Assembly (NCBI GenBank): GCA_947044365.1
Contig: OX345636.1
Location: forward strand, 22,787,466 to 22,851,465
DNA length: 64,000 bases
Reading direction: 5' to 3'
Source: Petrosia ficiformis
Taxonomy: Eukaryota > Porifera > Demospongiae > Haplosclerida > Petrosiidae
The position numbers were made by a program, and so were the translations under genes. Under the pieces are notes generated by a model. That model was given only the letters and a program-made list of their open reading frames with translations, was not told where the DNA came from and did not search any database. The stretch's first letter is position 1. The number at the start of each line of letters is the position of its first letter. Of this stretch, positions 13,901-27,791 are shown in pieces.

Positions 13901-13997
13901 GTAGCTATATGAAGATGTACATTGTGTATATGTAATAGTATTATTTAGTTTAACAATAATCACCACTTTTAGTTATACATGATGTTATCTGAGATAA

Positions 13998-14033
<36 letters not shown>

Positions 14034-17000
14034 CACCTGAGGCAATGGAAAAATGAAAATGAGAGTTGCCTCAGGTGGGATTCGAACCCACGACACTCTG
14101 CACTCCGGACAGATGCTCTACCAACTGAGCTACCAAGGCAGTGTACATGTAGTTATAAAATACTAAGTTTCTCGGCAGCTCAGCTGGCAGGGTCCGTGTA
14201 CATGTAGTCATAAAATACTAAGTTTCTCGAACCTTTAGTTTAGTTATAGTTTAATTAACTAAGGTAATATCATTAGGGTTACTAAAAGGGTTTTAGTTTA
14301 GTTAACTAAATAAAATTTTCCATTATTGCCCAATAATCATTTTAGTTATAAATATAGTTATAGTTATTGCACTAGACTTGTAATTTAGTTATAGTTTGAT
14401 TAATTTCAGTCAAAATGCCTTACTAAAAGGGGGTTTAATTATAGTTAACTAAAATAATAATAATACATGTATGTACATGTAACTACTGAATGTCAGTGGA
14501 ATATTAAGTTCCACAATTCTAACATGTTGTATCAGTTTCATGATAATAATTCCATAACTTGTTTTTTATTTTAAATCATATTTCTACACTGTGTGTAAAG
14601 GTTCATTTGATATCACATTTTATAGACATGTAGTGTGTATAATGACACAATCCAATTCTAACCTGATAGGTATAGGTCCTACAGTGAATTCCAGTTCAAT
14701 TGCTGGTATTCTTTTATACAATCGAACAACCTAAAATCAATATGAATTAAAGTGCGAGGGAGTTATAAATTGACTCTGTAAATTATGCATATAAATGTAA
14801 TACAGTATGTATGTAAATGTAAATGTGGTACATATATGTAAATGTAGTGTGTATGTACAGGCACAGGAAAACATGAGATTCTCAAGCAACAATTTTGAAA
14901 ACATTAGAGAGCAAGACCATGGTTGCTAAGATACAGGAGAATGCTATATATACATGTACACACGTAGCATTCTACTATATCTTAGCAATCACCCTATAAT
15001 CATATAATTGTGACCTTATTTGGGAAAATCTGACTTGTGGTGCTTAATAATATTGCACAAACACTTACATGTACCTTCAAACACCCGCACATGAAACCAA
15101 TTAAATTTGGTATCTAGAAAGACCAGTTAATGCTCCTCTAAGATACCAAATTTAGTTGGCCTTTTTATAAAAATGGTCAATTAGCGAGTGTTTGAAGGTA
15201 AACATCTGCTATTATGCACCTCATGTAGTACTCCCAGCAGGGTTATAACTACAATATATTATATAATACATGTATATGTGTGTTAGTATAAGTAATAGCG
15301 ATATTCTGAAAAGACATTTTAACAAACATAACAAATGATATCAAACACTATTTGACAGTATGACATACATGATGTTATAGGAGATGTAGAAAGAGAGAAA
15401 GAAAGAAAGAAAGAAAGAAAGACACCTGAGGCAATGGAAAAATGAATGTACATGTACATGTAAATAAATATCCTATAACATTCAATGTACACAAGTATCT
15501 AAGTCATAAAAACACATGATATCAAGAGATATGTGGTTATTAAGGCTTACAAGTATCTATATATATTCATGGAGATTTAAATGCGAAATTTATGGGTAGC
15601 CATTATTCTTCCAGGCCATCACTACCTAGAGAGTACTACCTAGATTCTCCACTCCCATTCATAATTATATTATTATAAAATAAAGGACTTCATTATACAT
15701 GTAGTTTAGTAGTAAATTAGAACTCATACATGTACAATGTATTTACCTGAGTAAGCCAAGATGCAAAATATTGATGTACCTCACTCACCATGTCACTCTA
15801 CACAATACAAACAACAAAATAAATTAAGCAAAATATAATGATTGTATGAAGAGAATACCAGTAAACACTTCCTTAGTATACAGTATGGCATTTCAGTTTA
15901 ATATATTAAGTGCTTGCGTAATGCATGAAGATTTAAACTAGCATTGCACCTATACTAGAATAGGGATCTGAATAGGGATCTGAATAGGCGCCTATATTGA
16001 AGATATAGGCAGAGTATCTGTATAGGCAACTGCATTGCCTATACATTGCCTATACAATATTTTTCAGGCTTTTTAGACACATAATTGTCAAACTACAAAA
16101 GTACAATCTGAAGATATGTGCAATCAAGGCTGAATATGCCTGTACTACATGTACTTTGGGCTGAATGTATAGCACCATGTGTGAACAGTTGTAAACTAGA
16201 TAAATATAACTATATATTTCACACAGACAATATCGGATTGGATCTGCATATAGGCAAACTACTGTATAGGTGTAACACTAATTTAAATTAAAAACCTTGA
16301 CTACAAATCTGCAGCATACATGATACACATACATGTACACATGTGTATGTTGCTTTCAAAACTGCACAGATGCTTGTTGCACATACACGTACATGTACAA
16401 GTATGTGAGATGGTTGTACATACAGTATGCATAGAATGTGTATGACAGTGAAAATTAGACCAATGTGTGCATCTAATTTTCTGCATATATCCAGCTTATA
16501 TTCTACACATATCTGCATGTGTACCATTTACACATGCAGGATGCTAAACTTTGGCCACAATCAAGTAAGCAAGCATCATATTTGCGAGGGTATTGTTTCT
16601 ATTTTCTGAATATCAATCAATAATTGGTTTTGCATAATGATCGATACACATGTATTGTATATGTATATGAACTTCAATATATAGCATGATGAAATGTATA
16701 CATACATACCTCATACACACTAACAATCTTAGCATTGTTACCATTAACATTTACTGGAAACACATTTGAACTATTAGGACGGAAAATGTAAGCACCCGAA
16801 GCCTGAAGAATAAAACATATACACATATAACTATAATATTATAACCACACATAACCATATGAGCATATAAAAAATTTGTGCTTCACTATTTACATCTATT
16901 CAAACAAACAGTCACCCTTTTTTGACTATGGATGAGAAATCAGTCATTCAAAAAATAATACACTTACCTTTAAATGCTCGTTATTACACTACATGTACTT

Positions 17001-20000
17001 TGTAGGATGTAAATTAAATTAAATTTGGTATCCTTAATAGTTAATTGTCTTTACAAAATGGCCAAATAGTGAATATTAAATATAAGCATTTGATTAAAAT
17101 ATTATTTCCCAAGTGACTTCAATTTACTATTATTAAAAGACGGGAGAATTGACTATCCCCAGCATTTCAAAATTTACAGTGTTGGAAACAATTTTTGTGA
17201 AATCTGCCTCAAAGTAGAGATATTCACAAATTGCAAAAAACAGTCATTCTATTTATGGGTCAGTGGTGGATGAGTGGTCTGGTACTCAGTTATTCACTGC
17301 AGTTAAGCAACACTGAGTAGGAACATTAACACGATGGGACTGTTCAATGTTGCACAACTAGGAGTACTGGGCCCAGCTTTACCCTCAAAAATGGGTCTAT
17401 ACACCTTAGTGTCTGTATGGACACCCTTAATATCAAGTATTCCATAACTCATGGACTCAAGTGCCATCAGAATCTGTGGACTCATGGTTAATCAACCAAT
17501 AAAACCACAATTTCAGTCATGTGTTCCCATAGCCCAGTGCGCTGTTCAGTGTCTCAGTGATTGAAACTTTGCAGTTATGAAAATATATACCACAAATTAT
17601 AAGCAAAAATAAATATTTGACTTACTTGTGTCGCATTCTTATTATTACCAGTACTGGAATTATACCAGTAAAACTGTTGATTTACTACAGTCTGAATATC
17701 AGTCATAACATTCTTGATGGTTTTTATTTGTCCAGATTTACCATCAAATACCACTTGATAGTACTGAATGTATACAAAACATATGATACACAGTACACAT
17801 AATAATGTACAATCAAATATAAATGGTATTTACCTCATTAGATATAGTAACATCATCCTTGGGCATTCTATTCTTCAGTGGTTTAGGATATGACATGTTA
17901 GCACGACCTGATACATATACAAGTACATATACAAGTACAAATGTACATGTACATAATGTATAATGTACATAATGTATAATACACATGTACAATACAATCC
18001 ATATTATGTACATGTATCAATTACATATAATGTATAATGTACACGATGTATAATACTATTAATACACATGTACAGTATAATGTACACAATGTATAATACT
18101 ATTAATACACATCTACAGTATAATCCATATTATGTACATGTATATAATAAATATATGATGACAACCACTTGATGTGGTTAAGTGGTATATTTTGCATATA
18201 TACCTTATTGGGGCAAGCCTGAGTGAGCCCCACACTAGGGAGGTAGGTAAAACATTTGCATATATATATCTGTTTGCCTGTTTGTTTGTTTACATACACA
18301 TTCCGTAATTATTTTTAATTTTGTAAATATCTTTCATTTTATCAATAAAATTTGTGAAAGTCATGTGCTTGCTGCTTGATTGATCGATTAATTATGAATG
18401 AAGAGAGATTGAGAAGAAGAGAGAGGAACAGAGCTAAACAAACTGCAAAGACTAAAGAGAAGAGAGAAGAGAGATTGGATTGATGGTACTGAGAATCTGG
18501 TATACATATTGTATGAGTTCCTGTTGTGCTCTGCTAGTTTCATCAGGTGAAGAGGCTAATACTTGCTCAAGATTAGGAACATTTCAAGGTGACAGCTCTG
18601 AAACCAACCCATGAACTGTTGTATTTCACTCTTCCATCTCAAACGCACTAAATGCTTGCTTTTGCTCAGTGTCAATTCTAACCATGCCTTCTCAGGCTCG
18701 CCCCACAACGATTGCATACAAAGTTAATAATCTTAATTATATTGTGTGTCTGAAGATAACAAAGAGGGACAGATGCACAGACACCTTCTATTTGGCCATT
18801 TTATATACAAAGTCAATAAAATGTGCTAAGATACTTGCTCATGCCGGATACAAATTTATTAGAAAGTAAGCTTTTTAGTCTAGTAGAGTGCAGAACGATC
18901 CATAAAAACCCCAATGCTGCTTGTATAAACATCACCAGTTCATTACAGCAAAAAGATGAGGTAATACTTTATATTTCACTGTAAACAATAAACAGTCAAC
19001 TCACTTGATCTTGTGGTTGATCTCGCAGTAAACACACTATACCCTAATGGAGGTATTGGACTATCAGCAAAGTTGACAACTGCCTCATATTTAGCATCTG
19101 ACATATTACGACGAACATTCATAGTAGCATTTGATACACAGAATATCTAATATTGTAATGATAGAATAATATCAGTGTATATATGTTGATGGGCAGTCAG
19201 TAAGCAATAGTAATAGTTATATATAACACACCCAGGTGGGCTGTATCTGACATGAAGCCTGAGGGCGGAGTGATTATAAATCCGATACAGCCCAACTAAG
19301 CGTGTTATACATGTAATTGGTTATATAACTTGCGTTGGTATTTGCTAAGATACATTGAATGTTGCTAGGATACTTGATTATGTCATACTGAAATGGTATT
19401 CGTTATTTTGTCAAGAGAGAAGAATACATGGCCTTGTTACATTGTTTGGATTTAGAAAAACAGCTTTACTGTTATCTCTGAGTTTCCTAAGCCTCCTATT
19501 TATGTTCCTGATATGAAATTGTCAGTGTTGTGAACTTGTGATATAATAGCATTCCAATACCTCCTGGCTGTGTTACTCAATTTGGATTCAGAAAAACAGC
19601 TACACTGTCATCCCTGGGTTTTATAAGCCTTCTACTAATGATCTTCAAACAAGATTTTCTCAGTACCTTCATGAACAAACAGGCTTCATTTGGCAAATTA
19701 ATTCTTTGTCAGATAGTATATTAGAGTCCTGGATTTATTTTCAAAGTTCAATTATGTTTGTAATATTATTATCACAAAAATATTGCACTGTGATCATGAT
19801 ATTACACGGATGAGGTGGTATTATTGCACCACAATAATCTTAGCAACCACTTAGCAACAGAATATGATACTTCATCAATCATTAAAGCTACAAGTGTAAA
19901 TAATATTCAATGGTTTAATCATTCTTTAAGAATGAGTATTTCGATTACACATGTAAACCAGCAATATCAAAACTGAAAATTACATACATGTAGTCTTATC

Positions 20001-23000
20001 TGATTACACTATCATATTAAAAACAAGATATATTGAGAAAAAAGTATCCGCTTTATGATAACTATGTACATGTACCAATCATTGCTGATGGCATTAGTGT
20101 CTCTACCTTTCTCTGTACTCGAAAACTGGGGCCTGAAGAAGTATAACTGCAGTCTAAGTGCACAGAAACTAAGTTACTGAAGTGCTCTCTCAAAACTTCT
20201 AAATGATAACATACTCATGTCTGAAACTTACAATAATTGTATTATACTTGCTTATTAAAGCTTCCCACGTCACCTTTATACTGTTGACTGCCGTATACAA
20301 CAGTTATTGGCAGTTTACATTCTTCCTGCTGCAGCAAGTGCTGCTCACTCTGTAGCTCGAGCACGTGTACTTTTATGTGTCATACCCATTAATTGATCAA
20401 GCCCCCCAGAATGATGCAACTTACTTAACTACATGTATGTATACAAGTGACACAACCATATACATGTATATATATATATATATACGTACATGTATAATTA
20501 TTGTATATAAACATACATTGAACCTGTGGGAAAGCAATTATAAGGATAGACCTACAGGCCATGATTATTATGCTAGCAAAACATACATGTAACTAGAGAC
20601 ATTGCTGAATTTTCCCAACATACAATAGTACACATCATCTATGAAAATACATGTACTCTTTCTCAACCTACATGTACATGTACATGTAGCTCCATTAGCT
20701 CAGGACCTCAGGTAACAGAACATTGACTAGTGTTCAGAACTTGATTCAGTTCACTGGACATGTGTCTCAATAGATAGCCAGATTTGTAAAAAGGCATTTT
20801 TCACACAAAACAACTTAGTTATGCTTGTTACTCTGCCATTTTGAACAGCAAGCCAACAAAATTTGGTACCTACATGTAGGAAGCTTATTGGGTCTATATA
20901 TCCAGAAACTAAATTTCATTGGCCTCCTGAAGTTTCTGTACAAAATGACAGAATACCAATTAAGTATTTAAATGCAAAGTTTGATCCAATTATACTACAG
21001 AAACAAGTCCCTTTCACAAATCTGGTCTCATATCAACATACATTATATATGTAGTTATCCACAAATTCATAATTATAATATGTTCACCTGCACTGGTAAC
21101 ATTTTTCCATCAGTTCCTAAAACTGATATCTTTGGGCTTTTAACAGGAAATCTGAGATACCAATTCCATTCTCTAGCCAGAGAATTGTAAACCACAAGAT
21201 TGAACTATGAGAACAAAATAATACATTTGCATAATAGAATACAGAGCAACTGAATGTTGCATGACCCTACCTCTCCTAATTGTTGCAAATTTATATACAT
21301 GTACTAGCTATAATTATGGGCGAGGTGTTTCATGAAACTTTTGTCAGCTTTATAACTTTCGAAGTATACATGTTCAAAGATTCTAACTTGCTTTGTTAGA
21401 AAAAGGAGTCATTAAGACAGCCAGTGATGTAAAACTCATGCTTCGTTAGATGTAGGAATGCTGAAAGAAGCCACACCTACCAGATTTCTTACCCTTCTTG
21501 ATAGCTTCTAGTATGGTAGAGAAAATGTTAGTGAGTGCTTGTTCTTGCCACTTTGGAGGAGTGTATACACGACAAGTATGGAATTCCAAGAATGTACAGT
21601 TCTTGAGATACAGTGGGGTCACACACAGACACACAGACAGACATTTTTCAACATTAACCCTCCCAAAGGGGGAGGGTCAATTAAAATATAACAGTACAAT
21701 ACACCCAGAGTTTCTCCATTATTCATCCACTAATTCAGATACTATATGTAACTGCACTTACAATTAGGCAATATGTGATTATTGCTAGTCAAGTTTTGAT
21801 AAACCCATAAAATAAAGTGAGGTAGTAGTATCCAATAGTACAGACACAAAATAAAATTAACAAGACATACATGTAATTGTGGGGGAAAAAGGATGCCTAT
21901 GATTGCTTTGTGGTGTCCAACATTCAGTAATCATGGCTGACTTTCTCATTAGTCTAGCTACAACTGTTATATGTTTCAAATTTTTATGGCATGTAAGATT
22001 ATTTTCCCATGTATATTTGTTATAGTATAATAGTAATTAAGGAAGTTGTGTCATTCTGGGGATTAATGTGTGTGGCAAGTAATAGAACATGCATTTGAGA
22101 CCAGCAGGAAGAAAACTGCTTGTAGCTTACATATTATATTATCTACTCTTCTTACTTTTTAAATGTTCTTGTAGAACTTTAGAATTATATTTTAGATATA
22201 AGATCCAGTTTATATATAATATGTAAGCTACAAGCAGTTTTCTTCCTGCTGGTCTCAAATGCATGTTTTATTACTTGCCACACACATTAATCCCCAGAAT
22301 GACACAACTTCCTTAATTACTATTATACTATAACAAATATACATGGGAAAATAATCTTACATGCCATAAAAATTTTAAACAAACAGGATAACAGATGTAT
22401 TAAAGTAAGTTGGAAGGAAATACAATTATTTTTGCATAATTAATTTTACGATGATAGAATAATTCCCCATTCCTTTTCCATTACTTACGTTTCCAGTTTC
22501 AGAATGTGGACATACACTGATATTCAGATATTCACAAAACTTCAAATCCATTGCCTTGGCATCTTTTTTAACAGCAAGATTATTAAGGGCTGTACTCATT
22601 ACATCACGGCATTCTACTTCACCAATATGAAGCCTCTTTGCATAGTCATTAGCCACATGTTGCTTCTCTGTACCACTATATCACATAATAAAAACACAAT
22701 GTACATAAATACAATATACTAATGAATAAACATATACGTCGCACATGTACATGTACATGCATGGTTATCCCTAGAGTGCACTAGTGTGACATCCCACCAT
22801 GCTAATTTTTATGGCCCATTGCTTTCCCGCGGTTTCGAACTATATATATATGTGACCGGATTTGCAAAAACCAGGCTTATGGGATAAAATTTCAAAATTG
22901 ATTTTTTGAATAGTATTCAATTAGTTCTAGAATGATATATGATAAATCCCAATCAAGCAAAATACAAGCTACATCGAGGAATTAAACCATTGCAGTCGCA

Positions 23001-26000
23001 AAACCTTCATTTTGTGAAAAACACAATTAAATCAATTATTTAATCATTAAAAGTAATGATTAAAAACTTTTTAGGAGTGGCTAGCGAAGCACAGAGATGA
23101 CTCCAAACTTCTCTGAAGGTATGAGTGAATAGATATGATGTTAAAGAAGCTTTTTATGTAGTAAAACAGTGATCGCCCAAGCAAGAAAAATTAAACCAAG
23201 TTATAACAAACCACCTCCATATAAACCTACATGTACATGCAGTTAGTTAGTACACTACTGTAAAGCAAAAAACAAAGAGCTGTATGTAGGAAGTAGCTTG
23301 TTTAAATTAGTGTACTACATTAACTCCCTGTGCTAGTACTATCCTGACCTTGTTCACATACAAATGTACATGTACATGTACTTTTTGGGTTTGGACGTCC
23401 CTACATTTTTCTAATTTAACAACGATTTCCAAACATCTAGAAGGTCTTGTTAGCTATGAAAATACTCAATATCAAATGTTATATGCTCATGCATAAGGTA
23501 TATTAGTCTATATTAGCAGAGAGTTTAACGCATCACTTACAATTGGGCAGCCATTTTTTTCCATAATGTACATGTAATACATTCAAAGAAGTAATTACAG
23601 AATATATGTAGAAATATATGTATATGTACATGTACTATACTTACGATACAGCATCATGATGTTGAGCAACACCCATCGCCAACTCTTTCAAAAAAAAGTG
23701 CAGGGAGAGATAAAATAGACAGTAAATAAACATGTACATACACATGCACATGTATTACTATATTACAAACTACATGTACATGTGTTCACTCTTACATGTG
23801 TACATGTACATGTACATGTGAGTTTTAATAATTATACACTTTGAATGACATGTAAAAGCATGACAGGATGTGAAATTACTACATACACTGCATGTACAAG
23901 TTATCATTAGGGCTGGAACAGATATCTGGCATCTGTTGAATTGAGCATCTGGATCTATTTCTCCAGATACTTGTTTAAGAAGAAACAGAACATGCAATTT
24001 TAAAATGAGCTGTGAAGGATTGTTTTCTTTCTCAGTATGGTGTCAATTGCAATGCAATGTAATACATGTATATTACTATTACATGTACCTAAAAATCAGT
24101 AAATTACTATTACTATTACTATTACTATTACTATTACTATTACCTTAAAATATCAGTGTATTACTATTACTATTACTATTACTAATACCTCCTAAATCGG
24201 TGTAATATATTACTATTACTATTACCCTAAAAATCAGTAAATTACTATTACTATTACTAATACCTCCTAACACGGTGTAATTTACTATTACATGTACCTT
24301 AAAATATCAGTGTATTACTATTACTATTACTATTACTAATACCTCCTAACACGGTGTAATTTACTATTACATGTACCTTAAAATATCAGTGTATTACTAT
24401 TACTATTACTATTACTAATACCTCCTAACACGGTGTAATTTACTATTACATGTACCTTAAAATATCAGTGTATTACTATTACTATTACTATTACTAGAGG
24501 TTTCTTTGAATTTCTCTCAGTTTAAAATATTTCCCTCCAATACTAAAATGTCTATCTACTGGCCATACTTTAAATGAACATATCACTTAAAGTCAATAAC
24601 GTCAATTACAATTACACTGTACTATTACTATTACCTCAACATTGAGATTGTATTACTATTACTATTACCTATACATTGAGATTGTATTACTATTACTATT
24701 ACCTCAACATTGAGATTGTATTACTATTACTATTACCTATACATTGAGATTGTATTACTATTACTATTACCTCAACATTGAGATTGTATTACTATTACTA
24801 TTACCTATACATTGAGATTGTATTACTATTACTATTACTTAATTGACCATCTATTACTATTACCTCAACATTGAGATTGTATTACTATTACTATTACTTA
24901 ATTAACCATCTATTACTATTACCTCAGTTTTTTAATTATCTATTACTAATTTACTATTACCTTCAAATATGTACTATTACTATTACCCCATGTCTGGTTC
25001 ATTATTGCTAAATAGTGGTCATATTTTATATTTCATTAAATTCTTGTACATGTATATAGTTCAAACAATTAGTTACTGTTACAATGAATAAATAAAATTT
25101 CTAATATGAAGATTAATGAGAGTTTGATAGTAAGTGTATATAATATATGTACATGTACTACTCACTTAGCAGCATTGATGATGGTTTATTATCTGGGAAT
25201 CCATTTTGAATAGCTTCCAGTTGTTTACATGCTTGCAAATGATTGTTGCATCGTCTTACATAACCTTTCAATCCAGGACGACTTGTGAAATAACCTGCAA
25301 GAATCAATCAACATACAATACTAACACTGTTATGACTAGTGTTGTACCTACATGTACATGTATATATATTAGGTTTTGGCTATACCTGCAGATATTCAGA
25401 GTTGTTGATATGTTTTGAAGCATGGGCCAAATTGGCTCAATAATGGTTAGTGTGTGTGTGCCATTGGGAATACATCTTGAGCCATTTAACAAAGACTGTT
25501 AGTGACAATCCATTATGTATTATCATAATTAACTGTGCCATGGCCCAAAGAGAGAACTGCACAGTGCCAAATAAGAAGTTCTTTGGGCCAATGATGCACC
25601 ATATGAGCTTATCAAAAACACTCCAGATATTATACATGTAGGTAACCAACTCTGATACCAATACTATACCTCATTTATATAGTATACGTGGTAATTGTTT
25701 AGCACTGCTCTAGCTATTTCTGTTGAAAATTAAAACTTACAAACTACAAAAGATATATCAACAAATATGAGTCTGAGTGTTTTATCAATCTTTTCCTATA
25801 GTAAAATAGTACTATAAAGTTTAAATCCTTGGTCTGTAAAGTATCTGTATCTGCCCTATACTACTTGACTATACCTATATTTACCTAGCCCTGGGTATAG
25901 ATACCTATACCTATACCAGTATACATGTAAGTACAACACTAGTTATAACATAACACCTTCTGCAAGTTTGTAGAAATGTGTGTCCACTATAATGGAGTTT

Positions 26001-27756
26001 ATGTACATGTACATATAATAATTACATAAATAATATACGTAGTAAGAGATGCAGTTGTGTGTTTCAAGGTGACAGACTCTTAATCTATTTAATACCATAG
26101 TTACTAATATTATGTTCACAACACACTATTAATTATGTATATCTACCTGTCCAGAAATTCCATGGGTCATCAGCATATGGAAAGAAATCATCAGTCTTAA
26201 TATTGTATGTGGAATTAGCACGATGTACATACTCGAGATAGATGGAAGGAGTAGAGTACATCACATTAACACTACCATTCTGAAAAACAAACAAGAAGAT
26301 AGTTTATATACACATAATTATGTAAGTGTCATTATGAAAATAAGTACATGTACATGTACAATGTACATGTATATCTGAAATTTCCACAACATAAATAGAT
26401 ATATATATAATAATCGTATGGATATTAAAAGTAGCAAATGGATGCTAAGGTACAGACCACTGATACCAGTAAGATGAGAATCAGACACATGAAAAGAATC
26501 TTCCAACAGTATAATGAACTTATAGGGACACTTCTTTGCTACATGTATACACTTGTAGTAAATTGTAGTTACTGTATCTTATGTACTGATGTTCCCTATA
26601 TAGATACATGCAGTATTCTTCCCAGAGCAGCAAGGCAGGCGTTCAACCCTCTTTCAATTCACCAAAATAAAAATTAATGCTTGAAATCACAGCTAGTGCA
26701 GTTAGTAGTACTGTTGGCCTTGAAGCTTCCTATAGTACTACTTTATCTTTGCAAAGAATAAATGCTATTTATAAAGTTAAATGGACCACCATCTTTAAAA
26801 ATATTTTTGGAGTGAATCCTGCATAAACGTGCATATATATATTAGGGTTGCACCTATACTAAAATAGGGATCTGAATAGGCCCCTATACTGAAGATATAT
26901 GCAGAGTATCGGTATAGGCAACTGCATTGCCTGTACATGTATGTTGCCTATATAGCTTACACAATATTTTCAGGCCTTGCAGATTACACTATTGTCAAAT
27001 TGCACAAGTACAATCTGATGATATGTGCAACCAAGGCTGAATATGCCTGTAACTACATGTACATGTACTTTGGGCACAAAGTATAGCGCATGAACAATAG
27101 AATAATTAACACTGTACCATGTGTGAACAGTTGTAAACTACATAAATACAACTATATATTTCACACAGACAATATCGGATTGGATCTGCATATAGGGAAT
27201 TTGGATTAGGCATATAGGCATATAGGCAAATTACTGTCTAGGTGCAACACTAATATATATATACACATGTATATACATATGTACAACATGTATATATGTA
27301 TATACACATGCATATATATAATATATATAATTATAATAAGTGTAATTATATATTATATGTACAAACATTTTAAATAAACTGTATATATAATAAGGTTCGA
27401 AGATTCGAAAATGCTTTCATTTGAAGTTAAATTTTTCCCTTCAAAGCTTCACTCCCATGCCCACTTAAATGTTTGCAAATTTCAGAACAGTTAAAGGATG
27501 TGTAAGCCTATGTTGTGTGCTGGTTTTGCCACATTTCTCAGTCCAAAGATGCTAAATCTCAGTAGAAATAGCAACAGGAACAATACTAGTATGAGTTTTA
27601 GAAACATCCCTATAAATGTTTTTCACACGGGTTAATCTATATAATTACTTCTACATCTCCGATAACATCATGTATATAAACATAATAATTGTACATTATA
27701 TTTTACGGGAGTTAGTCTATTATATATATATATATACATGATGTTATCAGAGATGT

Positions 27757-27791
<35 letters not shown>

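Larger units (their letters stand above)
13936..14452. mobile_element. TTTTAGTTATAG-type MITE, interrupted by a SINE
   Basis: Begins TAGTATTATTTAGTTTAAC and CCACTTTTAGTTATA, is broken at about 13980 by the SINE, and resumes near 14226 with TTTAGTTATAGTTTAATTAA and AAAAGGGTTTTAG. Just after the SINE, a roughly 30-base segment (ATAAAATACTAAGTTTCTCG) is duplicated in tandem. Confidence 0.5.

Noticed and set aside
14067..14139. functional tRNA-Ser(GGA) gene
   Set aside because: Cloverleaf is complete, but C33, the short variable arm and the continuous SINE body and tail argue for a SINE head.
17813..18299. 66- and 65-codon minus ORFs around 17813-18299
   Set aside because: The first includes real mannosidase exon 13 read through into an intron repeat; the second is intron sequence only.
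18669..18869. 66-codon plus ORF starting [14 protein letters not shown]
   Set aside because: Antisense in a mannosidase intron, with no splice context, no domain and no repeat match strong enough to classify.
24060..24990. CRISPR-like array (regular repeats and spacers)
   Set aside because: Spacers are themselves repeated and the repeats are trinucleotide-based; the context is a eukaryotic intron.
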